Origin: Geoglobus sp.
Lineage (GTDB): Archaea > Halobacteriota > Archaeoglobi > Archaeoglobales > Archaeoglobaceae
Assembly: GCA_027016965.1 (NCBI GenBank)
Contig: JALURI010000087.1
Coordinates: forward strand, 1 to 5,514
Reading direction: 5' to 3'
DNA length: 5,514 bases
Shown here: positions 1 through 5,514 of the stretch, piece by piece
Numbering within the stretch: the stretch's first letter is position 1
Layout of the letters: the number at the start of each line of letters is the position of its first letter
Translations under genes and position numbers: made by a program
Notes under the pieces: generated by a model
What the model saw: only the letters and a program-made list of their open reading frames with translations
The model's database searches: none
Told to the model about the DNA's origin: nothing

Positions 1-485
1 TCAAATCCTGCCTCAATTCCAGCTTTTTTTGAAATTCTTATTGACTTTTCATAAATCCGGATGTTTTTCAGCTCAGGTGGGTGAAACCTCACCTCATCGA
101 GCCCCTTTTCCGAGAGTTTTTCAATAACACTTTTTTTGGCCGGAATTGATGTATACAGATGGGTGTGGAGCCCTGCTTTGGAAAAAACCTCGAGATATTC
201 GTAAACCCTATCAAGTTCAAGCAATGGCTCCCCTCCAGTTATCGAGACACCTTCTGCAGACATTGAAAGTATCTCATCAACCACATCATCCATGTCCAAT
301 ACAGGTCTTTCATTGGCATAGACGAGATCTCTCCCGAATCTCTGATCAGATACGGGGCAGTAATAGCATGAGTTGTTGCATTTGCCTGTTATGAACAGAA
401 CAGTCTTTGCCCCCTTTCTGCAAAGCCTGCATCCCTCTGTCAGATAGCTGTAAAAACTTCCACCCTCTATTCTCCTGAATCTCAT
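1..485 (-). CDS. Radical SAM protein related to pyruvate formate-lyase activating enzymes, 3'-truncated by window edge
   Basis: Reading the minus strand from the ATG at 485-483 gives 161 open codons with no stop before position 1, so the C-terminal part lies outside the window. Seen: a CxxxCxxC cluster motif (C36, C40, C43, reading CNNSCYYCP), which in this superfamily binds the [4Fe-4S] cluster that cleaves S-adenosylmethionine; a GGEP motif at 84-87, which normally contacts SAM; and DEVRFHP at 130-136, typical of a later barrel strand. A second pair, C19 and C22 in GCRLCRKG, lies just before the core and is not part of the standard fold. The N-terminal pattern (GCxxCxxGxK, a hydrophobic strand, then the cluster) resembles the archaeal family I recall as COG2108, whose substrate is unknown. 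The start is chosen because its ATG overlaps the lysS stop in an ATGA and has a GAGGTT ribosome-binding site 9 nt upstream. Radical SAM membership is very secure; the subfamily is moderately so, and the reaction is unknown. Confidence 0.9.
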   Translation of the reverse strand, partial: MRFRRIEGGSFYSYLTEGCRLCRKGAKTVLFITGKCNNSCYYCPVSDQRFGRDLVYANERPVLDMDDVVDEILSMSAEGVSITGGEPLLELDRVYEYLEVFSKAGLHTHLYTSIPAKKSVIEKLSEKGLDEVRFHPPELKNIRIYEKSIRISKKAGIEAGF

Positions 486-1978
486 ATTTCCATGAACCTC
501 TTTCTGACAAAATCAATACCAAGAGATTGCAGGAAATATCCAGCCCTTGGACCATGTTTTGTGTCGAGTATTGCTTTATATATTGCCTGAAATGCCCTGG
601 ATGCTTTGATTCCAGCTTTTTCTGCCACATCATAAACAAGCTTGTGGAGCCTTTCAGCAGACATGTCATCCTGAAGTGATTCAGCATACATTCTGAGAAA
701 TCTCCTCTCATCATCGCTGAATTCTGATCTTATTTCTTCTCTGTTCTTCACTCTGAACTTCAGGTTTTCTGGAGCGTACCTTTCAAGCCATGCCTTTGCG
801 TATCTTGCCCTTCTTTCCACATCCTCTTTCAGCATGTCAGTTATCCTGTGCCCGTTTCTCTCGAGAATCTCAAGAATTTTTTCTGTATCCCACCCTGCAA
901 TCTGCCCGACAACAATCAGATGTCTGAAAGGGACATCACTGTAAGATACATTTCCAACCATTGACAGCTCAACACTCCTGTCTGACTTTCTGATTGCATC
1001 CTCAAACTCGTCAATAATGTCAAGTAACCCCACGCCCGGATCAAATTCTATGTGTCTTTCAGGTTTGCTTCTTATAATTATATATCTAACAATTTCAGGG
1101 GGAAGAAGCTCAACCATTTCTCTCACAGGAACAACAATTCCCTTTGAGCTCTTCATTGCTCCCTTCCCTCTGAGATTTATCCATTCATACACTATGGGAA
1201 ACGGTGGTTCGATACTGAAAACCTCTCTGGCAATTTTCTTTCCAGTATCATAGCTTCCCCCGGCAGCAGCATGATCCTTGCCGAAAGGCTCAACATCTAT
1301 TCCAAGAATCTTCCATCTTGCAGGCCAGTCAACCCTCCACACAAGCTTCCCCTCGTTAATGCTGTTCTCCCCCTCAAATCCGCAATTACTGCACCTGTAT
1401 CTCACATTCTCATCATCAAATCCCGTTACAGCGGTTGAATTTATCCTCCCGCAGTTCCTACATAGGGGCATAAATGGGTTCCATTTCTCCTCGACATCCC
1501 TTCCAGAGACTTCCTTTATTATTCCGGCTATTTTATCTCTGTTTTTGAGTGACTTGATTATCATTTTGTCATACTCTCCATCCCTGTACATCTCATCAGC
1601 CTTTTTTAGTATAACAGGGATGCCGAGAATGTCAAGAGACTCGATGAATGGTTCAAGGAAGTGATCAGAGTAGCTGCCATGACATCCCTCTGGATCAGGA
1701 ATGCTGCTTAATGGCATCCCAACATAGCTTTCATACTCTTCAGGCAGGAAGGGGTATCTCTTTCTGAGAGGGTCGAATGTGTCTGCTACGTAAACAATCT
1801 CAGCATCACCACCTTTCTCCTGAACTGCCCTTCTGACTGCATCAGCAGTAAGCATTTCTCTCAGGTTACCAAGATGGATGTGACCGCTCGGCGTTATACC
1901 TGTAGCTATCCTTACCTTGTCCTTCCTTTCAAGAATTCTGTCGGCAATGACATCAACCCAGTGAATTTTCTCATCCAT
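482..1978 (-). CDS. lysS: Class I lysyl-tRNA synthetase
   Basis: A 498-residue cytosolic enzyme that charges tRNA-Lys with lysine using ATP. It is the class I form (LysRS-I) typical of most euryarchaea and some bacteria, unrelated to class II LysRS. Seen in order: the HIGH-type signature in PSGHIHLGN (30-38); a Rossmann catalytic fold; a zinc-ribbon-like insertion with C173/C176 and C196/C199; the conserved WRVDWPARW block (214-222); FGKDHAAAGG (232-241); and a KMSKS-equivalent loop AMKSSKG (274-280) in which the first Lys is replaced by Ala. The C-terminal 200 residues are helix-rich, as expected for the anticodon-binding region. The length is close to, slightly under, what I recall for archaeal LysRS-I (about 520). 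The first ATG follows a TATA-like element by about 25 bp with only a weak Shine-Dalgarno, so the message may be leaderless. The stop overlaps the start of the radical SAM gene. No frameshift or missing domain is seen. Confidence 0.97.
   Translation of the reverse strand: MDEKIHWVDVIADRILERKDKVRIATGITPSGHIHLGNLREMLTADAVRRAVQEKGGDAEIVYVADTFDPLRKRYPFLPEEYESYVGMPLSSIPDPEGCHGSYSDHFLEPFIESLDILGIPVILKKADEMYRDGEYDKMIIKSLKNRDKIAGIIKEVSGRDVEEKWNPFMPLCRNCGRINSTAVTGFDDENVRYRCSNCGFEGENSINEGKLVWRVDWPARWKILGIDVEPFGKDHAAAGGSYDTGKKIAREVFSIEPPFPIVYEWINLRGKGAMKSSKGIVVPVREMVELLPPEIVRYIIIRSKPERHIEFDPGVGLLDIIDEFEDAIRKSDRSVELSMVGNVSYSDVPFRHLIVVGQIAGWDTEKILEILERNGHRITDMLKEDVERRARYAKAWLERYAPENLKFRVKNREEIRSEFSDDERRFLRMYAESLQDDMSAERLHKLVYDVAEKAGIKASRAFQAIYKAILDTKHGPRAGYFLQSLGIDFVRKRFMEI
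495..500 (-). promoter_or_regulatory. Ribosome-binding site for the radical SAM gene, inside the lysS 3' end
   Basis: On the minus strand GAGGTT lies 9 nt before the ATG at 485-483. It matches part of the archaeal Shine-Dalgarno GGAGGTGA and sits within the last codons of lysS. Together with the ATGA overlap (482-485) it supports translation by coupled ribosomes and fixes the start of the downstream gene. Confidence 0.6.
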
Positions 1979-1980
1979 CG

Positions 1981-1993
1981 TTTCAGCCTGAAA
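1981..1993. repeat. 13-bp palindrome next to the lysS start
   Basis: TTTCAG, one central base, then CTGAAA: two perfect 6-bp arms. It begins 3 bp upstream of the lysS start codon and overlaps the transcription start predicted from the TATA element. That is where an archaeal repressor would bind, so it could be an operator. It could also be chance, since a 6-bp-arm palindrome somewhere in a 111-bp spacer is not very rare. Confidence 0.35.
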
Positions 1994-2000
1994 AAAGAGG

Positions 2001-2013
2001 TTTTAAAAATATT
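2001..2013 (-). promoter_or_regulatory. Probable TATA element of the lysS promoter
   Basis: The minus strand reads ATATTTTTAAAAC across this stretch, the most AT-rich part of the 111-bp spacer. Its TATA-like core (about 2001-2009) is centred about 25-27 bp before the lysS ATG. In archaea transcription starts about 25 bp downstream of the box, which would put the transcript end at or next to the start codon, giving a leaderless or nearly leaderless message. It suggests that lysS and the radical SAM gene form their own transcript, separate from the MFS operon upstream. Confidence 0.55.
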
Positions 2014-2056
2014 TTCTAAGAAAGTCTTTTCTCATTATTCAAGCCTGTAAGAGACT

Positions 2057-2070
2057 CAGAAACAAAATAA
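2057..2070 (-). terminator. Possible T-rich terminator after the MFS gene
   Basis: About 20-33 nt past the MFS stop codon the minus strand reads TTATTTTGTTTCTG. Archaeal termination often needs only T-rich tracts in the non-template strand, with no hairpin. The run is broken by G, so the call is weak. A second candidate, a run of six T on the minus strand at 1991-1996, lies inside the lysS promoter region. Confidence 0.25.
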
Positions 2071-2089
2071 GCTCTACATAACATGCATT

Positions 2090-3271
2090 TCAATTCCTGA
2101 GCTTTCTGACGTAAAGAGCAAGTATACTCTGGAGATAAAACAGAACTGCAAAGATCATGAATGGGAATGCAAAACTTCCAGTTCTGTCCATGAGAAAACC
2201 CGTTACAGATGGTGCAGCGATTCCACCTATTCTCCCAATTCCAGCAGACGTTCCGACACCAAGTCCTCTTATGTTCTGTGGGTAGGTTTTCTGAGTGACG
2301 AGAATGAGAAGCACCCATGTGCCAATACTGAAAAACGAGGCGAGAAGAATCGAGAAAAATCTGAGAGTTGGATCGGAAACCATGATGAAGAGAAGAATAG
2401 CAAATCCTGCAAAAATTGCGTAGCTGAAAAGGAGCTTTTCTGTATTGGTTTCACTGGAAAGAACTGAAAGCAGAAGAGGAGAGAGGATCTGAATCCCGTA
2501 AACAGGGATGAGCAGGTTGATCAGAGAACCGAAATTGCTTGAAATCCACACATCGGGAAGCCAGAGAAATACCCCGTAGTACGTGTAAATCCCGCAGAAC
2601 CATATAAGCCATATCAAAGCAGTCAGATTTCTGTAATCACTAAACAGAGTTCTTACATTTCCTGAAATTTTTGTCCTCTTAGATTTCACATCTGGAAGCA
2701 TTCTAAAAACAGGTAAAAGAGCTGCAGGAAGCATTCCTGCAAGAAAGAGCTCCTTCAAAGAATTCTCCGGAACAATATTGTAAACAACCACAATCATGAG
2801 AGCACCAACACCCCAGAAAGACTCAAGATAGCACATGTACTTCTCTATGGGTCTGTCTATCACTTCCGGCAGAGTTGTTATGGTCATTGTAAGGCTTCCC
2901 CCCAGGCCCATTCCTGAGAGATAGAGAAGAAGGGCGAGGAACTCGATTTTCTGAGAAAGAGACATGATACCCATGGAAGTGGAGAACATCAGAACCGAAG
3001 CATATATCACAGGTTTTCTGCCGATTCTGTCTGAAATGGAGCCTAAGATTATTGATCCTGCACCAACCCCAACCATCAATGACGTACCAAGAATCCCGGC
3101 CTCTGTTCTGCTGTAGCCGTAGCTGGATATGAGGGCTGGAGTTGCGAAGCTCAGAAGAAGGGTGTCAAAGGCAGTTATGGCAAAAAGGGTTCCGAGAATA
3201 ATTAGATTTGCTCTTGAACTGAGAGCCATTAGAGAATGTTTGATTGAAGATAAAATAAATAATTTATTCAC
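2090..3271 (-). CDS. Major facilitator superfamily transporter
   Basis: A 393-residue integral membrane carrier with about 12 hydrophobic segments in two halves, joined by a basic loop near 190-215 (DVKSKRTK). The MFS loop 2-3 signature is present as GSISDRIGRK (77-86), with the conserved D81, R82, G84 and R85. The second half has YYGVFLWLPD (231-240) and a PQNIRGLGVG block (331-340), which recall the sugar/aromatic-acid/H+ symporter branches. The substrate cannot be read from sequence; uptake and efflux are both possible. The length is normal for the superfamily. The start is uncertain. The GTG at 3271 lies 5 bp after the nucleotidyltransferase stop, but the only Shine-Dalgarno-like sequence, AGGAAGTGA, overlaps the GTG itself. 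An ATG at 3229-3227 would give 379 residues and still keep the whole first membrane helix. It is the last gene of the cutA operon. Confidence 0.9.
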   Translation of the reverse strand: MNKLFILSSIKHSLMALSSRANLIILGTLFAITAFDTLLLSFATPALISSYGYSRTEAGILGTSLMVGVGAGSIILGSISDRIGRKPVIYASVLMFSTSMGIMSLSQKIEFLALLLYLSGMGLGGSLTMTITTLPEVIDRPIEKYMCYLESFWGVGALMIVVVYNIVPENSLKELFLAGMLPAALLPVFRMLPDVKSKRTKISGNVRTLFSDYRNLTALIWLIWFCGIYTYYGVFLWLPDVWISSNFGSLINLLIPVYGIQILSPLLLSVLSSETNTEKLLFSYAIFAGFAILLFIMVSDPTLRFFSILLASFFSIGTWVLLILVTQKTYPQNIRGLGVGTSAGIGRIGGIAAPSVTGFLMDRTGSFAFPFMIFAVLFYLQSILALYVRKLRN

Positions 3272-3276
3272 TTCCT

Positions 3277-3975
3277 TCAGAACATGATCCTTCTTTTGAC
3301 AAAGGGATTTCTATCAATTATTTCCTTCAGTTTGGTCTCAAAGCTTTCAAAGTCGTGAACAGCCTCACTTAAGAAGACCCCGGTTCTCCCAATTTCTCTT
3401 CTCCTTTCAAGGACTCTAAATCTTTCCCTTATTACGTCAATTCCAATATCAAGATACCATGCGAGCTCACTGATATCAAGTTCATTGGCAGGAATTTCAT
3501 AGTGCCCATCTTTGAGAGGGATTATGAGGACGAGCCTCTTGTCTACCCCGGCAACCCTTTTTTTCTCCGTGAGAGATTCAAGGTCCATGCAACCTCCAAA
3601 CTTGTAAAAATCCAGTTCTTTGTCTTTCATTTTCACAAGAGGAAAGCTTATGTTTGCATTTTCAAGAATGATCTCACCTTTAATTGCATAATTCGGAGTT
3701 GCCTGAACTATCTTTTTCTCAAGAATGGTATAATCGTGGAGAGCGAGTTCAATTCTGTAAGATGGGATGGTTGAAGGAACAAAAATATCCACATCACTTG
3801 TCTTTTTCACATCTCCTCTCGCAACAGATCCGTAAACAAGAGAATCCATACCATGGTCAGAGAGAGTTTTCATGATACTCGCTGCTATGTCTCTCTTTTC
3901 TTCAAACAGCTTCCACTGATCTTCTGTGTACCTGACCTTTTTCCTGCATCCAAATATCGCAGTTTTTCTTCTCAT
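3277..3975 (-). CDS. Archaeal nucleotidyltransferase of the DNA polymerase beta fold
   Basis: A 232-residue soluble protein. The nucleotidyltransferase signature is clear: VYGSVARGD (47-55) followed by TSDVDIFVP (59-67), giving the GS pair at 49-50 and the metal-binding aspartates D61 and D63. The third carboxylate is not certain; E111, E120 or D122 lie in plausible strands. The middle region (FPLVKMKDKE, DFYKFGG, VAGVDKRLVLIIP) is shared, as I recall, with an uncharacterised archaeal family (COG2413-like) and is not typical of the short MNT/HEPN antitoxin enzymes. The C-terminal part (about 160-232) is helical and basic and could be a winged-helix-like or RNA-binding region. Its ATG overlaps the cutA stop in an ATGA, with only a weak GGAAG just upstream, so it is probably translated by coupling. 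The nucleotide and acceptor substrates are unknown. No HEPN partner is present, which argues against a toxin-antitoxin pair. Confidence 0.85.
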   Translation of the reverse strand: MRRKTAIFGCRKKVRYTEDQWKLFEEKRDIAASIMKTLSDHGMDSLVYGSVARGDVKKTSDVDIFVPSTIPSYRIELALHDYTILEKKIVQATPNYAIKGEIILENANISFPLVKMKDKELDFYKFGGCMDLESLTEKKRVAGVDKRLVLIIPLKDGHYEIPANELDISELAWYLDIGIDVIRERFRVLERRREIGRTGVFLSEAVHDFESFETKLKEIIDRNPFVKRRIMF

Positions 3976-4283
3976 TCTTCCACAATGCTATCAATCCACC
4001 TTAAAAACTCAGAATTCCCCTCTTCAACCTGAAAAGCACATATGCATGGTGTCGTGTAGCTGTGAAGCCTCTTTATCTCGTCTCTGATTTCCGATAACTT
4101 TTCTGCTCTGGTTTTGATTATCATCACCACTTCATTATCTTCCTGTATTTCATTTTCCCACCAGTACAGAGAATTTATTTTCCAGAAATTAACACATGCA
4201 GCAAGTCTCTTTTCCAGCAGGTGTCTTGCAACTCTCTTCGCCTCATCAAATGACGGAAAGGTAACGTACACAAAGTAATACAT
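3972..4283 (-). CDS. cutA: CutA1 family divalent-ion tolerance protein
   Basis: A 103-residue protein matching CutA1 over its full length, the family's usual size. Seen: VYVTFPSFDEAKRVA at the N terminus; the family hallmark LAACVN (28-32) with C30; LYWWENEI (39-46); and the KTR block (57-59). The usual HPYE-P segment is present as HSYTTPCIC (74-82), which lacks the glutamate after tyrosine and adds C80 and C82. CutA1 proteins form very stable ferredoxin-like trimers. They were named for copper tolerance in E. coli and bind divalent metals, but the physiological role in archaea is unsettled. The ATG lies about 26 bp from the centre of a good TATA box and has no Shine-Dalgarno, so the message is probably leaderless. 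It heads the operon with the nucleotidyltransferase and the MFS transporter, and its stop overlaps the next start. Confidence 0.95.
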   Translation of the reverse strand: MYYFVYVTFPSFDEAKRVARHLLEKRLAACVNFWKINSLYWWENEIQEDNEVVMIIKTRAEKLSEIRDEIKRLHSYTTPCICAFQVEEGNSEFLRWIDSIVEE

Positions 4284-4304
4284 GACCCAAATTTCTCCGC
4301 AATC

Positions 4305-4312
4305 TATTTAAA
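4305..4312 (-). promoter_or_regulatory. TATA box of the cutA operon
   Basis: The minus strand reads TTTAAATA, a match to the archaeal box A consensus (TTTAWATA). Its centre is about 25-26 bp upstream of the cutA ATG at 4283, which predicts a transcript starting at or within a base or two of the start codon. A purine-rich AAAAA tract lies upstream where TFB would contact the BRE. Confidence 0.7.
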
Positions 4313-4316
4313 TTTT
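4307..4316 (+). promoter_or_regulatory. TATA box for the rightward membrane protein gene, overlapping the cutA box
   Basis: The plus strand reads TTTAAATTTT, centred about 25 bp before the ATG at 4337, again the spacing for a leaderless transcript. It shares the TTTAAA core (4307-4312) with the leftward box, so TBP bound at one site could in principle direct initiation in either direction. Confidence 0.5.
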
Positions 4317-4336
4317 TAACCTGAACATGGTAGAGA

Positions 4337-4792
4337 ATGAGGGCTGGAATAACTCTTGTAGCCGTTTTTATGCTGGTCATGTTCTCCCTATCTGCTTTCA
4401 CCTCTGTGACAATTCTCATTGCAAAGCAAGATTTTACTGATGCTTTCAGAGAGGAAACTGAAAGATACGGAGTCGACAACATTGAAATTGAGGAAGTAAT
4501 TCCGTACGTCGCAGGAATTGGATTTCTTTTTTCTTTAGTATATCTGTTAACAGGCATAGGACTGATTATGAGAAACGAACTCTCAAGAAAGGCTGGAATA
4601 GGAATTGGAATGCTCCATGGAATCTACGGGCTTCTGACGATATACATCCCGGAAATTGGTGGACTGAATCTTGCAATCTCAATTGCTCTCATATATTACC
4701 TGACAAGAAGAGATGTAAAAGACGAGTTCGTGAAAGTGACCTCAATTGAAGAAAGAGTCCTTGGCAAAGACTGGGGAGGGAAAATTAATTAA
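4337..4792 (+). CDS. Four-helix membrane protein of unknown function
   Basis: A 151-residue integral membrane protein that I do not recognise. Hydrophobic segments lie at about 4-29, 54-77, 86-104 and 107-123. Between the first and second is a charged stretch (about 30-53, rich in Glu and Asp), probably a single extramembrane loop. The C-terminal 28 residues are hydrophilic and charged (TRRDVKDEF onward). The second and third helices are joined by a basic RNELSRK (79-85), which by the positive-inside rule faces the cytoplasm, as does the C-terminal tail. The ATG is the first possible start, because an in-frame TAG lies two codons upstream. There is no convincing Shine-Dalgarno, which fits a leaderless message from the TATA-like box. 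No catalytic or metal-binding motif is visible. The protease gene begins 18 bp downstream on the same strand, so the two may be co-transcribed. Confidence 0.75.
   Translation: MRAGITLVAVFMLVMFSLSAFTSVTILIAKQDFTDAFREETERYGVDNIEIEEVIPYVAGIGFLFSLVYLLTGIGLIMRNELSRKAGIGIGMLHGIYGLLTIYIPEIGGLNLAISIALIYYLTRRDVKDEFVKVTSIEERVLGKDWGGKIN
4781..4792 (+). promoter_or_regulatory. Possible weak TATA-like element before the protease gene
   Basis: AAAATTAATTAA overlaps the stop codon of the upstream gene and is centred about 25 bp before the ATG at 4811, which has no Shine-Dalgarno. It could give the protease gene its own leaderless transcript. The match to box A is poor, so co-transcription with the upstream gene is equally likely. 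Confidence 0.25.
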
Positions 4793-4810
4793 CGTCTGAC
4801 TTTACACTTG

Positions 4811-5514
4811 ATGATGATGAACATCTCCTTAGCGATAACGATATTCATAGGATACTGGATTGTTGTCGATATCCTGAACAGAAGAGGGTGGCTTGAAAAG
4901 AGAAATATCTCAGCCTACGGTCCTATTTTAATGATCAGAACTGAAAAGGGGCTTAACTTACTCAAAAAAATTGCTTCCTACAGGAGATTATGGATAATCC
5001 TTGGAAACGCTGGAATACCTGCTGTTTTCATAGGAATGATATTCATGTTTGCCCTGATACTGATAATGGACTACGCCCTTTTAACCTCCCCCCCTCCACC
5101 TTCGGATATGACAAGTCCAAGAAACGCACTCCTGATCCCGGGGGTGAACCAGTACATCCCCCTGTTATGGGGTCTGATAGGTCTAATAGTAACCCTTATT
5201 GTCCATGAGTTCAGCCATGCCATATCAGCTCTGGCTGAGAACATAAGAGTAAGATCAATGGGTGTGCTTTTTGCTCTTGTACCAATAGGAGGTTTCGCAG
5301 AACCGGATGAGGAAAAGCTGATGAAGGAAAGCGACAGATCAACAAGACTGAGAGTTTTCTCTTCAGGAGTTATAAGCAATTTTATAACTGCAGCAGTTGC
5401 GTTTTCAATCTTTTTCTATCTCTTAGGATTCATATCCCCGTCGATTGCCATACTGAAGTCTGAAAACCCTGATCTGAGAACAGGAGATGTTGTTGTTGAG
5501 ATCAACGGATACAG
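4811..5514 (+). CDS. Site-2-type membrane metalloprotease (peptidase family M50), 3'-truncated by window edge
   Basis: There are 234 open codons to the window end. The zinc-binding motif VHEFSH (131-136, HExxH with catalytic E133) lies in a hydrophobic segment, the mark of intramembrane site-2 proteases that cut within or near membrane helices. Seen in order: a helix at 4-22; a cytosolic basic stretch; a helix at about 60-87; a proline-rich loop (SPPPPSD, 93-99); the HExxH helix (about 116-140); a hydrophobic segment ending VPIGGF (157-162), like the reentrant loop after the active site; a helix at about 184-208 containing GVISNF (186-191), the conserved GxxxN region; and the beginning of a PDZ-like domain (TGDVVVEINGY, 224-234). 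The second zinc ligand (an Asp in an xDG motif) should lie beyond the window. Three ATGs in a row (4811, 4814, 4817) leave the start uncertain by two codons. There is no Shine-Dalgarno. The substrate is unknown. Confidence 0.92.
   Translation, partial: MMMNISLAITIFIGYWIVVDILNRRGWLEKRNISAYGPILMIRTEKGLNLLKKIASYRRLWIILGNAGIPAVFIGMIFMFALILIMDYALLTSPPPPSDMTSPRNALLIPGVNQYIPLLWGLIGLIVTLIVHEFSHAISALAENIRVRSMGVLFALVPIGGFAEPDEEKLMKESDRSTRLRVFSSGVISNFITAAVAFSIFFYLLGFISPSIAILKSENPDLRTGDVVVEINGY

Noticed and set aside
146..394. Plus-strand open frame of 82 codons
   Set aside because: It lies opposite the radical SAM coding region, whose conserved motifs run straight through it, and its translation shows no domain-like pattern.
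1017..1664. Two plus-strand open frames opposite lysS (1017-1253 and 1278-1664)
   Set aside because: They are antisense shadows of a strongly conserved synthetase, and their serine- and phenylalanine-rich translations are typical of reverse-strand artefacts.
1979..2089. tRNA or small RNA gene in the spacer upstream of lysS
   Set aside because: No cloverleaf, T-loop motif or GC-rich stem is visible; the spacer is AT-rich and explained by promoter and terminator-like sequence.
3277..3975. Nucleotidyltransferase as half of an MNT/HEPN toxin-antitoxin pair
   Set aside because: The protein is about twice the length of MNT antitoxins, has an additional conserved-looking region, and neither neighbour resembles a HEPN toxin.
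4246..4557. Minus-strand open frame across the divergent promoter and the start of the membrane protein gene
   Set aside because: It would run through the cutA start and the TATA region, is antisense to a better-supported gene, and shows no recognisable features.
5088..5094. Run of seven C in the protease gene as a phase-variation site
   Set aside because: It encodes part of a proline-rich loop, the frame is intact on both sides, and such a short run alone is weak evidence for slippage control.
5071..5379. Minus-strand open frame opposite the protease
   Set aside because: The plus strand carries the HExxH, GxxxN and PDZ motifs across this stretch, so the reverse frame is a shadow.

Overview
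The window looks like chromosomal DNA from a thermophilic euryarchaeon, plausibly of the Archaeoglobales. That placement is an inference. It rests on a class I lysyl-tRNA synthetase, a nucleotidyltransferase and a radical SAM protein of archaeal type, Arg/Lys/Glu-rich soluble proteins, tight gene packing, and archaeal TATA boxes about 25 bp from start codons. Base composition is moderate and even by eye, and nothing suggests an island, phage or insertion sequence. No gene here fixes the genus.

Layout. Positions 1-485 (minus) hold the N-terminal 161 codons of a radical SAM protein that runs off the left edge. Its start overlaps the stop of lysS (482-1978, minus) in an ATGA, so the two form a coupled pair. 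A 111-bp spacer (1979-2089) carries the probable lysS promoter and a short palindrome. Positions 2090-4283 (minus) hold a three-gene operon, in transcription order cutA, a nucleotidyltransferase and an MFS transporter. The first two overlap in an ATGA and the last two are 5 bp apart. A 53-bp divergent spacer (4284-4336) has an AT-rich TATA region almost exactly midway between two start codons. On its plus side lie a four-helix membrane protein of unknown function (4337-4792) and, 18 bp later, a site-2-type membrane metalloprotease (from 4811) that runs off the right edge.

How the genes fit together. lysS supplies Lys-tRNA, and the coupled radical SAM protein has no known role, so the pairing is the most useful functional clue for it. 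CutA, a nucleotidyltransferase and an efflux-type carrier share one transcript, but their joint purpose is not evident. The membrane protein and the protease are probably co-expressed. Several starts lack a good Shine-Dalgarno and sit about 25 bp from a TATA-like element, which suggests leaderless mRNAs.

I saw no tRNA, rRNA, CRISPR array, transposon or long repeat. Every stretch over 300 bases is coding. Nothing amounts to a clearly new system. The best leads are the lysS/radical SAM coupling and the symmetric divergent promoter.
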